Shown piece by piece: positions 1 to 13,600 of a DNA stretch of 64,000 nucleotides (within the stretch, counting starts at the first letter, position 1; each line of letters opens with the position of its first letter). The stretch comes from Scatophagus argus (lineage: Eukaryota > Chordata > Actinopteri > Scatophagidae), in contig NC_058508.1 of NCBI RefSeq assembly GCF_020382885.2, positions 9,213,917 to 9,277,916 on the forward strand, written 5' to 3'. Below the pieces are notes generated by a model. It did no database searches. It was not told the DNA's origin and saw nothing but the letters and a program-made list of their open reading frames with translations. The translations under genes were made by a program, and so were the position numbers.

Positions 1-3000
1 GGTAATTGGAATATCTTGTCTCAGCCTCTCGGTCTCCTTCTGCAGATGGCTTAAGTGCATTCGCTCCTGGAACAAGTGTTTAGGTACAGCCGCAGTTAAT
101 GTTTATGTGCTTTTCATACCTTTTGTAATATAGAAGCCCAGTCTGAAGGGTGAGCTGTCTAAAAAACACACACACACCTGCAGGATTTGCTGTTCCTGCT
201 GTCTCAGCCGCTCTGTCTGCTTATGGATATTTACGAGTCTTGCCTCGTGCTCAGCCTCCACACGCTTTGCCTCCCGCAATGCTCGTTCTCCTTCCTCGTG
301 CTTCTCTGCAGCAAGCTGCAGTGTACAAACTGGTCAAATATTTGGATGGTTTACTCCACTCTGTATGTAGGAATCTGTGTGGTGTGGATTTACCTTGCTA
401 AAAGCCTCCACCTCTTGGGCTCGGGTCTTAAGTCTTAATGCTGAGCTGCTTATTCTCTCTTTCTCTCTGTCCAGTTCTTCTCTTAGTCTTTCCAGAGTCT
501 CTCTGTCCTGTGCAACGGCCATCTCCTTTTGTTTCAGCTCTGCAGTATGAAGCTTTAAATCAGCTTGTTCCTACAACAGAGAAACAGAGATTACATTTAT
601 TTTGTTGTCTGGGGTCCTGACTATGAATCACTATGAATATGTCCCTTCATATTTAGTGATGTTGACATGGTTACGTCAGTTTGATCACAAATGTCTACTT
701 GTACCTCACCCTACTTTTCAAATTACAGAGCAGCATTTGAAAAATGAGTAAATACACAAAGCATGACAGTCAAAACCAAGATGCTCTTTTCTCTGCTGTG
801 AACATCACCTGTGCCAGACTGATGATGGAGCCCTCTCTCTTCTCCAAGAGACTGCTGACCTCCCGCTCAGCTCTCTCATGCCTCTGCTTCTCAAGAGCAT
901 GGAAGTGGGCCCACTCAGCTGCAAGCTTCCTCCTCTCCTCTGCGCAATGCTGCATCACCGACTTCTGTTCCTCCAGTAACGCGCTCTGATGGAAACATGA
1001 GGCAGATGGGAAGATGGAGCACTTGTCCACCACCAGCACTGATGTGAATATTCGGCCTCACCTTAGCTCTTTCCAGCTCCTCTCTTTCCATGTTGATCTG
1101 CATGGTGAGGGTACGACGTTCTTCTTCCAGGCCTCTTTGGATGGACTCTGCTTTGGCCTGCTCTGCTGTCATCTTCCATCGTTCCTGAGGAGTACAAAAA
1201 AGGGGGATCTTTAGTCTTTTGGTAGAAAAGTATCAGTTGTTTTTTAAGGTGTTTGTATGTACTTGCGTTATACTGCAATGTCCAACAAATGCAACCATTT
1301 TATACATTTTTAAAACTTGACTACACCCTGACCTTCTCAAGCTGTCTCTGCTGCTCATTGAGCTGAGTGTCCATCCTGGAAATGATTTCCTTGAGGTAAG
1401 TTCTCTCCTCTGCCATGGCTTTCTGCTGCTGGGCCAGACGGTCCTGCATGACTGAAAAATTACAGAATGACCTTAACCCACTTTGCAGGAGATGGCAGTC
1501 ACTGCATGTTACTAAAGAACTTGTACCTTGACCTATTTGTACAAAGTGAGTGCGTGTGTGTGTGCGTGTGTGTGTGAGGTACTTCGAAGCTGTTCATCTC
1601 TGTGCCGTGCACCCTGCTCCAAGCCATGAGCGGTGTGTTCATGTGTGCTCTCCACACGAGAAGAAAGCTCTCCGAGCCGAGAGGTAAACTGCTCCATCTG
1701 CTCAATCACCACTGTGAGAGACCTGGATAGAAAACACGCCAACAGATATTAAAAAATCTCTGGGCAATGCTGAAAATGTGTCAGTACTGAGGAAAAATAA
1801 TTCCAGGCTTACTGTTTAAGTAGTATAAAAACATTCTGCAGTTGGTACCTGCTGCATATTACAAACATTGCAGCACTGTAATGTAAATGGGACTTGTGCC
1901 CTTGAATAACATCTTACCTGGTCTGAGATGTTGCACTTGTGACTGCATCAATCTCCTCGTCCTTTAATTTCTTCAGTCTCTGGACCTGGTGCTCATGGTC
2001 TTTTTTCATTTCTAAAATAGATTTCCTTGTGACAGCAAATGAAGACAAATACACCAAGAGACTTTAAGGTCATGTATTTATCATTAAATATAATATCTAT
2101 CTAATAAAATCTAAAATCATATTTGTGTTATTTCGATAGCTCAAAGTTTTTGTTTCATCCTGTTTTGCTCTTTTGCATGTGCATTATAATAGAATCACAA
2201 AAAAGCTTCCCTGTCATACCTCTGGAGGTCTCTGAGTCTGTCCACCTCCCGGTCTCTGTCTTGCTGGGCCTGGGACAGCTTGCGTTGGTACTGAGCCTGC
2301 AGCTCTGAACGTTCCTGCTCAGCCAATCGTGTTACTGTGGCCAAGCGTTCCATTAGGTCTTCACACTCTTGACGCAACTGCGTCTCCCTCTGGGCTGCCG
2401 ATTCCTCGAGCAGTTTCACGCGAGCCCTGGGAGAGCACAGAACAGTATGTCTTCAGAATGCAGATGTGCATAAGCTACTTGAAGTGCAGGGAATTATGCA
2501 TAATGTATGTTAAATATGTATACAGGAGCTGCACATGAGCATGACAGAGTGGGTGTGTGTGTGTCTGTGGTCTAACTACTTGTGTGTGCTCTCCATGAGC
2601 TCCATATCCTGTTTATGCCGCTGTTGGATATTCTCCAGCAACATTTGGCTTTGGTCTCGCTCCAGCTGCAGGCTCTTAACCTGGACAATAATGCAGATGA
2701 GCGTCAGGCTGAGCAGCTACAGCTACATGGAGGAATGTTAGCAGACTTACAGATGTACAGCTCTCAAGTTTCCCCTTCATCTCTACAGCATACCTGTCCT
2801 TCCAGCTGGATGATGCGAGCCTGCAAAGCGTGATAGTCCCCAGGGAGTTGGTTTTTCTCTTTGAGTCTCTGCAGGACCCCTGCATCCACAATGTCCCCCA
2901 GGCCCAGCAACTGAGACTGCATCATCTTTGGCAGAAAAGTCGCGAACAAACCAGGTGATAAACGTGTTCTTATATTTTGAATAAATCTGCAGGTAGAGAT

Positions 3001-6000
3001 GTTTGCATTCCTAACCTGCTGTTGTAGAAGCAGCTGCTGCAGATTGTCTGCTGATAGTGTCACCTTTTCAGAAGATAAGAAAGGGATTAAAAAAAGCGAG
3101 AACAAATGATCTCCCAAATCACAACAACCTGATTACAGAAAAGCACAAATACCTGTTGTTGGACTGCAACTGGTGTGTTTTGCATTTGGTTTTGCTGTGG
3201 AACTGCTGGAAAAAAAAAACATGAGTAAACATGTTAGATATTAAAGCAATTGTGAAAAATGCTACTGTATCTAAAATTACTTCAGATTTGCCCAAGAACA
3301 CCTACTCCAAATTGAGCCAGGCAGTATACCAGACATGGGGTTGAGCAACTGCAGCTGTTGCGGGGTTTCATCTGGAGCCTGACTGGGCCCTCGCAGTACC
3401 CTGGATCCTTTATCTGATGGTAGGTGTTGGGATGGGGACTGAGGTTGGGGTTGGGTGTGGCTAACGCTAGCAGCAGAGACAGGCAAGGGACCACTAACCC
3501 CAGGAGGGCAATCTGAGGGATGAGATGAACCAAGAAATTCTTCAAGGCCTGTTTTTGTATGGACAGCAGTTGGTGAGGAAGATTTTGGGGAAGAGGGAAG
3601 GTAAGACTGGGTAGTTGGTGTATAGTCTGCACCTACAGAGGGAAACTGTGATGGAGTTGAGGGGCGGATGTGAATGGTATCTGTACAAGAGGAGCAGAAT
3701 GTGAGTAGATGATTCACCACGAGGTGATAAAAGGCAGACTGAGGTGTAAGATGTGAGTCTTGTAAGTGCATACCGTGCTGTATGATATGATTAGAATGTC
3801 AGGCTGGATGACTGACTAATTAATGCAGGTAAAAGAAAGGAAGGCTTCCACTGTAAATGTGCACAGTTGCTTTGAAAAGCATCGCTGTTAAGCAGTCTGA
3901 ATTCATCTGAATTTTAGTTCTGTTTATCGGTCCCTAAATGCATTATCCCTTTATTACTGTAAACAAAGGCTACATATCTGCTAGGACCTCCCTACATCAC
4001 ACGTCAGTGTGGTTTCAGTTTTTAAAACAAAATGACAAGACTTATTAGCTGTAAGTCAGGTTGCACATCAAATTTGGCCAAATATTTAAGTCAACACAAC
4101 GTCAAAATGTTAAACAAATGCTTGGCATTTAATGTTTTGCAGTCTCCCAAGCCAAGTGCGTGGTTTGGTATGTCAACCACAAAGGTAAGAATGCACTGCT
4201 AGACTAACAGCTGCTGTTTGCTAAAAGCTGCACTGGCAAATCATCAAGTGTTGTTTATGCTGTATCTGATATCTGCATGTAGTGAACAGTCCGTCTGTAT
4301 CTTCATCTGAGAAGCAGCTTGTAAACTCTAACTCTTACTGTTTGTATAGCACCATGTAGCTTTGTTTAGCAGTGCATGGCTTCAGGTGACAGGCTTTAGT
4401 TAAAAAGATTTTGAACTGATAAGTAGAATCAGAATTGATAAAATTCACGACGACACCGAGCCCAAGACGTGGATGAATCATTTTGCAGCTGAGTTTAATA
4501 CCTTTCACGCTGCCCTTCTCTCTGACAGGAGTGGAGTGAGCAGTGGGGCTGGGCTGTCCGAGAAAAGTGTTGCTGCAAAAACAAAAGGAAAATGACAAAA
4601 TACTGACACATACAGTACATGGTTTCCATGGATTTAAACTAAAAATATCTTACCTAGTTTCCCTGAAAGATGTTAGAGATTCCGCTCTGCCCCTGGGAGC
4701 TTGTGAAGTGACTTGTTTACTGAAAAGAAAAACAGGCTATCATTCAGTGCTGAAAAACAAGCTTTTTCTGTCATCACATTTACTTTGTTGTGTGTGGCTT
4801 CCAAAGTACCTAACAGTCAACTCCAGATCCACTTCTTGTCCCAGGCCTAAAGAGTCTCCCTGCTTAGATGTTTTTGCCTCAGAGTTTGACACTGACAGAG
4901 CCTTCTTCCTGCTCAGTGCTCCTGCTAACCAGTCATCCTCCTCCTCTTCTCCCTTCTGGCTTTTACACACCTCTGGTTTGGTTTGTTTTGAGACATGATC
5001 AGTTGGAGCTGGGGTATCTACTGCTGCGGCAGATGTGCTGTGGCTACCAGTTAGGGAGGTTCTTCTCTCTAACGATGGAGAGGAAGGAGCCTTTGGAGAT
5101 TCTGAGGTCTTTGTTTCTTTGATATCACCTTCTAGAAAGGTAAGGTCATCATTTGACTTGAGGCCTAGCCAGTCAGCTGAGTTGCGCTGTCGAGAGGAGG
5201 AGGGGGTGATGGGTTTGTGTTTCTTCTCTGGGGTAGAAGAGCTGACATCCTCTGTAGAAAATCTGAAAAAATTAGAAAGTAAAATTGGGGTTTGGTTTAC
5301 CATGGCAAGCAAAAAGATGAATGTAAAGTACCAGGATGAAACTACACACCTGACGGACTGTCTGCGGGACTGTCGCCCTTCAGGTGTGGACACCAGGGTG
5401 GGCTGATAGGAGCCAAACGTGAGGTCATCTTCTACAAGTGATTCTGATAAATGAAATGTGTCTGTCAAATATTTAATTTTTTAAAAACTCATAATCATGC
5501 TCAGCAGAAGGCCACGATGCTCTATTACCTTTAACACCAGAGGTCTTCTCTTGCTGCTGCTTCTCTTGAGACGGAGGCGGGTCCTTCCTCTCGCCTGTTG
5601 GCGGTCGTTCCATAAGATGAGGTGAAGTCAAGCTCTCCAGAATCTCATCTAGTCTGGTACGAGCTCTCTGAGGGGGCTCAGTCCTGAGTTGGCCGTATTT
5701 GCAAAAAAAAAGCAGGCAAAGTGGAGGCAAAACAAAAGAACAAACATGGCTGATGCTGAAAGATGCTGCTTTGTAAAACACTGTCAAAGTTTGCCTTTGT
5801 TTTTAGCTACACCCCAAAGCACTTAAGCAGTAATTATTTATTATTTGAGCACTATAAATAAAGAGAACAATAAAAGTAAGAGAGTAAGAGTGAAAATAGA
5901 GCTGTTACTTTTCCTTGTTGGACCAAAGTGCAGTCTCTTTTTTCTTGGAAATGTTTTTATCACTGTCAAATCCAAGTGCATCCATCAGGTCTTCCTTATC

Positions 6001-8557
6001 GTCATCAAATATGAGATCACTTCGTTTCTTCGCTGCCTTAGCTGATGAACAAAGAATATACACACACAGACACACATAAAAACCCAACAGAATATATAGT
6101 ACATAAGTGTTTGCTTGAATGCGATAGAAAGTTTCAAAATAAAAAGCTATGGATCATTTAAGGCTCACATGCGTCAGTCTGTGGGACAGGAGATGCTGAA
6201 GGCACAGACTTTCCAGATTTGGTCTGAGTGCCAGATTTAGATTTGGGCTCGGTTTCATCTGGAAGCAGGTCATCAAGCAAATCAGCCAGCGGGTCATCTA
6301 GATCTGCAGTGGAAAATAGTTTCTCGATTATTGTTTTTGGACACCAGACTGTAAAACAGTAAATGACAGAGGTATTGTATATGGATACATAAATGTGACA
6401 TAAGAAGAATGCACATATATGTTCAAAGTCATTTAATTAAACATTGTTTGTTATGAATATATATATACTGTAAGTGTAACTGTTTCCAGTTTATTAGGTA
6501 CACCTCAGCGCACCAGTACAATAGTTATAATATTAAGTGGTAGTATTGCATTGGACTGGACTCACTGAAATGCCTTTTTATATACTCTATATACTGGACT
6601 GCATTACTACAAAAACTGCTCCATTCATGTGACTAACTCACTAGATAGTAATACCCAGACAGACGGTTATCTTTGGTTATTGGGGTTTCACAAAAGCCAA
6701 TCTAGCTCCAGATTTGTGTGGGATATCTACTACTGTCACTTTTCATTGTGAGCATCTCTCCTGTGTAAACGACGCACAAACACCCACGAAACTACACACT
6801 GGTATCACTCAACCACACGTCAAAGGTCACGCATGTATCTACTTTACTAATGTACCTTTCATGTGAGGTGTCTGACCAAGACCTCCATCATCACCGCCAC
6901 TGTCTGAATTAATGCAACAGTTTGAAAAAGACAAGGCAATGCTATCAGTAAACACCTGCTGAGTTAAATAAAGTTCAACACCATCAGAGGCTCACTCACC
7001 AGAGAAGGTGAACTTCTTGTAGTTATGTGCAGTAGACGAAGGTGCGGAGTTTGGCTTCTTTCCTTTTGTGATGGGTTCATCTGAGTGAGGAGGAGGAGGC
7101 ACAGCTCTCTGTGATTGCTGCTATTAATGTAAACTTCAAAGCCGGTAATAATGTGAAGCTAATAATGAGAAAACAATTTATGCAAGAACACTGTGTGCTG
7201 AATTACCTGCTTCTTCTGGTTTTACATCACTTTCTAACAAGGGTGAATTTTTCTTTTGCCCTTCATTACCAAGCAGCTTTGTTTGTGCAGGAGCTGAACT
7301 AGGCTTTTTCTTTGATGCAAAAAGGTCAGCATCCATATCATCCATGTCCTGTACACGGAGAAACAGGGAAAAAGTCCTTTCAGCAGACTTGAGACCATGT
7401 AGAGACTTGTAAGGCTGAATTTTGTGTCTGCATTTCTACAGTTTATAATGACCCACCTTCATGTTCTTCAGTATGTCACTGGGATCTGCTGCTGAGACAT
7501 CAGAGTCCTTGGAGAGAAAAGAAAATATCAACAAAGAAAAAAATTACTACACGGTTATTTATGTGCTCCATTACACATTTCTGCCTACTTACCTCAGTGT
7601 CCCCACCATCCCTCTTCACCTCCTCTGCCAGCATACTGAAGATGTTATCAGTGGCAGAAGAGCTAGAGAACAAACAAATTATGTGACTCACAAAAAAGAA
7701 GAGTTAAATTTCAAACTGATGGAATGTAACCCTTTAATTCCTAAAACTTACGGATTCAGAGGTGCACTACGAGTGGCTCTCCCTCGTACTGGGAGTTCTG
7801 GTGAGTAAATTATTGAGAGAAAGTATCATAACACATCAAGCTTACACGGTGTAAATATTTTAATGACAATGAAAAGACTGTTTGGTTTGGAACTGAACTG
7901 AACTGCTCACTTACTTTTATCCTCAAATAAGCTGTCAAGCAAATCATCATCTCCAAATGAACCTTTGGAAAAGCACAAGGGAGAAACTTTTACACAAGCT
8001 TGCTTATTATACTTTAAATTGTTTAAATTTATTTATTTATTATTATTAATTTTTTGTACATTACTACTCGATTCATCGTTATGATATGACATCAGTTCCT
8101 GTACTGGCCAACGGCTGTGCAGCCAGTCACCAGACTTTGAGACAAAATAATAGCTCAGAAAATCAAAACTGCACCACTAACACCAAGATTTTGTTATGGT
8201 TAGTTTGATCAGTTCCATCTTCTATTTCTTAATTACAATGAGTTTTGGAGGTGCCTTTTTCTTACAGTCTATCGTTGCTGTATCTGCCTTTAAAAGTTCT
8301 TTCTACATCAACCTCTATCTTGAGGTTGACTCATGTAAAATAAAAGAAAGAATGCAGTCCAATACTACAAAAAGTATGGCGTACAGCAAAACTATGGGCA
8401 GGAACTTACTTTTGGATGAGGTGCCCTTCAGTTTTGCAGTCTGTAAATAACAGTGAAAAGAAATAAGTTATTTTACGGCTGGAATAGATTAACTTAACTC
8501 AAGAGTCCTATTCATACTAATAAATCATGATCATCTTGATACTGTTTGACTCACCAT
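1..8557 (-). CDS. fbf1: Fas-binding factor 1 (fbf1), ~30 exons, C-terminus cut by window edge
   Basis: FBF1 is a coiled-coil protein of ciliary transition fibres and keratin junctions (family knowledge). Exons read by eye, 5' to 3': 8557-8555 (ATG only), 8440-8410, 7962-7915, 7797-7752, 7662-7593, 7507-7457, 7348-~7207, 7120-7000, 6903-6856, 6303-6169, 6041-5909, 5683-5529, 5443-5350, 5262-4810, 4719-4654, 4572-4502, 3680-3306, 3205-3153, 3063-3016, 2925-2794, 2680-2580, 2426-2220, 2025-1918, 1722-1583, 1451-1333, 1184-1062, 985-809, 570-394, 315-178, 66-1. Phases agree at every junction except 7207/7120. The sum is about 1,210 codons; human FBF1 is roughly 1,130. The N-terminal half is acidic and disordered, with short motifs such as FGDDDLLDSLFED and DDPLADLLDDLLPDE. 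The half encoded below about 2.9 kb is continuous Glu/Gln/Arg-rich coiled coil. The identification rests on this architecture, the motifs and the synteny with cygb/prcd/prpsap1. Confidence 0.88.
6486..6680. repeat. Interspersed repeat fragment in fbf1 intron (TTTATTAGGTACACCT type)
   Basis: The stretch opens with TTTATTAGGTACACCT, a phrase I recall as recurring very often in teleost genomes at the edge of non-autonomous elements. It lies in a non-coding fbf1 intron between exons 6303-6169 and 6903-6856. The far boundary is not visible, so the end is approximate. Confidence 0.45.
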
Positions 8558-8630
8558 GTTGAATCTCTCCTGGATGCGTTAAATCTGAACGTAGCTAGCT
8601 AACCTAGCTAAATCTGATTAGGCGTCTCCT

Positions 8631-8645
8631 GTCTCCATTGGTAAC
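8631..8645 (-). promoter_or_regulatory. X-box-like (RFX) site upstream of fbf1
   Basis: On the minus strand the site reads GTTACC-AAT-GGAGAC, 74-88 bases upstream of the fbf1 ATG. RFX X-boxes are imperfect inverted half-sites (GTNRCC, spacer, RGYAAC) that drive ciliary genes. The first half matches fully; the second differs at two positions. The overlapping CCAAT could instead be a CCAAT box. The placement next to a ciliary gene is the main support. Confidence 0.4.
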
Positions 8646-8649
8646 CCCT

Positions 8650-10680
8650 CTGTTACACCAGTCAGCGTGTGTAAAAGACACAATACACGAATGCAGTTGC
8701 GATTACACTTGGCTATATCTTCTTGTTTCGTGCTGCAATACAGTCGTGTTTAGTCGCGACGTTTACCGTTTTAAAAATGGCCAGTTTAGTTGTAGTAAGT
8801 TAGCACTGAAACGAATCACATTGGCGCTACACACTCCTGCACATAAATGGAGAAGGTTGTTTGTTAGAGCTGTTATACACTTGCAATGATGTAGTCCTCT
8901 AAAGCAAACTTTAAAAATTCCTTTGTAGAGTTTTAGTCTTAAGCTACACATAAAGAAAAAGGCAAATTACAAGCATTTAGCGTTATGTATAAAAGACGTA
9001 CTACATCAGTTACATTGCCATAGTCATACTGACCAACCCCGGCGCGAGACACACACTTCCTGTTTACTGTCCGCTGTGCATTGTGGGTAAAGGAGTTTTT
9101 AACATATCTATAGAGAAACACATTTTACAGAGAAAGTGTGGACTGCGTTTAAATTATTAGGTTCCTTGTTTTGGACTTCGCCATCTTTACCTGCTTGCTT
9201 ACTTAGTGATGTGAATCTAAAACATTTTTACCACTAGGTGGCACCAGAGCTTAAAAATAAAGTCAAATCAAATCGGTTACAACAAACCAAAGGCCTGAAT
9301 AATTAATCTTCCTCAATCTATGTTTAATTCAGCGAATTGTAGGCTTGATGTCACACTCTTAATCAGTACAGTCATAACTCCAGTAGGCGTGTTGCTCAGA
9401 GTTTGGTTTCCTACTCCCACTCCTCCACTTCCATCATCACAAAACAGGGTCAGGTGGTTCAGAGTTAAGGTAAAATCAATAAAAAAAAATTCATTGTGTC
9501 CGAAGAGATATTCGTTCAAAATCCACAGCAAACAAGCAACAAACCACTTGGACTTTTTGTCTAGAAGTAGGTGTAAAGAATTATTTTAGCCATTTAGCTC
9601 CATTCACTCACGTTTATTGAGGACTACCACGAGTGCTCTCGAGTGGCATTAATAGGAAGTGCACAAGCTGTCTGTGGAAGGGCTGTGGTATTTTTGTTAT
9701 TCCATGTAAATTTATCATGTTATTTAAGTTGTTGGGTTAAGTTTTAGATGGTGTGTAGACTCGGCACCTGCAGTCACAATACACATCCACTTGACACATA
9801 CAGAGAGTGCCAGTGCTTCAACAGACAGAATGATGCTCAGTTTATCCAGTTTGTGCATAGGACTAATATTTGTTGATGGGTCAGTGTTCTAGATAATTTG
9901 TACAAATTTCCATGGTTACTAAACAACCTGAGGCACATAACCATTGAAACAAATCCAGCAAAAATCGAAACTGTGTTCACTTCTCCCTCAGACAATGTCA
10001 GGCCCAACTACATTTCCCGATGTTAAAATCTCACCCAAATGAATTTGTGAGCTGAGTAAATTTGGGCTCTTACCCAGACTGTAAAGGCCACTAAGGCATT
10101 GTGATTTGTGATTTTGGGCTATGTAAACAAAACTGACCTGACTATAAGATAAATGTAGGTTTCACCTTTTCAGTAAATCACCAGCAAATTAAAAACAGTT
10201 ATCCTTTGGGAATTCGAGAGACAGACTTCATCAATATTCAAAAAACACACGACAGCACATCAGTGCATTCCATTGCTTTATTTCAGTGGGCTTCCCCTGT
10301 GAGAATGACACGAACCTTTAAGGGATTCACAGAATGGCCCTACCTGCAATATACAATACATGCCTTCAAGAGAATATAGGTCACTTATGAGATCTTAAGA
10401 GAAGCTACACTTAAAGATACTTCCTGTCCTCATACATACATTAAACACAAATCTTTACATCCTTCTAAAGCAAGCAAATATGAAATCAAAGAAATAATTC
10501 TAAATGTGTTTTATATGGAGGCACGGAACACATTTTATCACTTTAAACCCTGTTCACATCAACATCAAACAATAAATTCAGTTTCTAGTTTCAGCATTTG
10601 TCAGGCTTCACACAGTTGTTGTTGTCTCAGTAAAGAGGGCATCTACAGAACTGATGGTTTAGGCCAAAACACAACACAAA
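8650..10680. other. fbf1-prcd intergenic region
   Basis: No supportable coding exon is seen on either strand. The part nearest fbf1 presumably holds its promoter and 5' UTR. Around 9040-9090 there is a CG-containing patch with ACTTCCTG (an ETS-type motif) and CATTGTGGGTAA. This could be promoter-like, but no gene was found reading away from it. The rest is AT-rich and featureless. Confidence 0.5.
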
Positions 10681-10682
10681 AA

Positions 10683-13600
10683 TCATGCTGGGATTCCTGG
10701 CATGAGATGTCCAATGCACATGAAGTAGGATCTGACCAATGAGGAAATCTCTCCTGTGTCCAAATCTTGACAGCAGAGGCCACTGAAAAAAGAAGACAAA
10801 TAAAGATTTGTTGCTTTCAAAGTTGCAAAGGAAATACAAATTTGTTCACCTCGTTTCTTTTTATTGCAATTGAAAGAACTCACCTGATGCTCGCCAGACT
10901 CGAGACAATGACCTGTTCTGGTCCCAGTTCATGCCTGCAGTGGAGGAGAAACACAAGGGGAGTAGAAGATGACATGCAAAGTCATGAATGGTGAAGGGGG
11001 GGGGGGAAATCAATCATAAAACAATGAATCACTTTGACTCAGCTGAATACAATTGCCTCAATAAATAGGACTCAGGTAACAAATGAATGAAAAGCAAAAA
11101 CAGCAAAAGCCTGTGACCTTGAGGTGCAGCAATGATTTAGTTCATTTCTTTATATCAAGATCTTGTGGTGTGTGTGTGTGTGTTGGGAGGTGATGCATTT
11201 ATAATAATCCTCCAAAGAGATGAAGGATTGTTGTTCTGCCTCTGAATCATTTAGCGTTAGCAGTGTAGCAGTGAATACTTAAAAGCTAAATGTGGGGCAG
11301 GCATCTTAGCTCTTTATGCATCTGTGCCTCTGTAACATGCTCCACTGCTCCACTTTCTCGCCTTGTGTCGAGCCCCTTCTGTAAACCTCCCCTCACACAC
11401 ACACACACACACACACACCATTTTCACTTAAGTGTCAATATATTTTCCCATTATTTCCCAGTCTGTTTCTTTCACCTCCTGTTATTTTTGGTGTCTATAT
11501 ACAGTATTTATTTAGAATTTACAACATGAGGTTTGATTAAATTGAGCATTAACACATTTTTTGCTAAAATACTGCCAAATATACAAACACTGTTATCCTC
11601 AAATAAGTTTTGTTCAAGGGCAGACACAGAGTATATATTCTTAAAGGATCAGTCCGCTGATTTTACATTTGAATGTCAGTTTTACTCGTCATCAGTGTGT
11701 CGTCTGTGATTCTGGATGAAGGAGCTCCTGAGTGTTTTCCACCTCACAAATCAGGTCCAGTGCCAATGTTCAGAGCTAAAGCAGGAAATAGTGTGTCTCA
11801 GAGAGAGTGTCATTAAACTTAGTCCAGGTTTTTGCAGAATCATCCAATGTTCTTGTCTGGTGACAGGGTTATCTCAGACTTTTATCAGACTCTATTTTAC
11901 AGGTCCATCATTTCATATAAACTCCTAAGGAAGATTTCTAAAACCATGCAAATTGGTTGAAAACAGTGAAAATGGAGACAAGGTTCTGAAACCCTTGTTT
12001 GAGTTGAATTAGCTGTGTTGAGTTGAAAGACAGCAGTACAGTACAGTACAGCATTTCTAGAGAAATTCCTTAAATACACCTAAATTCAAATCCAAGTTTA
12101 TATTTAATATTTGTTCATTTAAAGTTTATTTGTCGTATAATTAAAAAATGTATTCTCTTTCAAGTGTGCAGGTTCAACTGATGAGCTCTGCACTGACTAA
12201 AATAATCCCTAGGATAATTAACTGATTGGAAATTAATTGGAGTTGGTTTACTGAAAGTGTACTGGTTTAACACCTAAAATAAGTATTTGAGTCACGTCAC
12301 CCTTCCCAGGAACCTCTCTAAACATTTACAGTTACACACCAGCAAGTTTTACAATCTTTTGGTTGTGTGGAGTTAAGAAGTGGAGTGTGTTTTCCAGACA
12401 GGGAACTCTAATAAACATCCTATAATGTTGCATGAATAGGGAGTTACCAAAGTTTTTGGAGCTAAAGGTCAGGGTATCTTGGGCTCTGCTTCTTAGAAGA
12501 GCATCAATACATCGCAGGAGTGCCCCTGTGAAGTATAGGACTTCTGCTCAGTCTGTTTTCATTGACCTGACTGTGTATCCTCACCCTGTGATGCTCTCTG
12601 TTGTCATTTTTGGGTCTCTGCTGCTCCATTGCTTTTCATGTATGGCACGTCTTTCTCAACAGCCTCTTTCTGCCTGTGACAGTTGATACAGAACATAACA
12701 CTCAGTATGAAATCTGCCATATTAATCATCACAGTGTCCTCTTTAACACACATACAATTTGATAAAAGATATTAAAAATCGATGTGCTGTTTGTTGTCTC
12801 TTAACTGTGTAAACTAGTTGTTGCCATAGTGCTGTAGCCATGCAGGACTGTTTGCCCTCACTGTGTGAGTGGTCAAGCAGGGCTGACAAGATTGCACTTT
12901 GCGTCTATTAGCAGCCATGAACTCAAGAGCGCTGATGCTTTCTACTCCATTCATCTCTCCATTAAAATACTGGAATACGCTGTTGTTAGGTATCGAGCCA
13001 CTTAATCCACATGCTGCTGCTTGAGGCGAATCCTAAAATAATCACAGGAGTGGTTTCAAATCAATGGTGCACATAAGTCTTACTCTCCCTCCCTCGCTCT
13101 CCCACACATAAAACAGACATGCACTTTTTCTGTTTGTGTTTGTTCTTACTTAATGTTTGGGTCAGAGTATTTTATGTGTATTTAACATTTTTCTCACAAG
13201 AGTAGTAGTCTTGAATATCCGTAGTCTGAATTTAGATTTAAATTCTAGCTCCTGAGCCGCAGTGAGTCCGACTGGGCATTTTTAAACAGAACAAGATGAA
13301 GAAGGAAGAGGAAGATGAAAAATGGAAGAGGATGATAAAGGATGACAAATCGTGAAGGGTCCATCAGCAAAACTGTCCCGACCGAAATTATCATTAAACC
13401 TTGAAGTCACATGTCTCTTATCTACCCAGCACATAAGATGTTAATCGTGCATCAGCCAGACTGACATCCTTATACACTGAGGGCAAGTCATGATACTGAG
13501 AAACATGTAGCACTACAGATGCAAATTTCAAACTAATCTCAACATATCAGTTATTCAGGCAAAATTATGAGATTTTTGTGGACTTCCTCAAGATTACATA

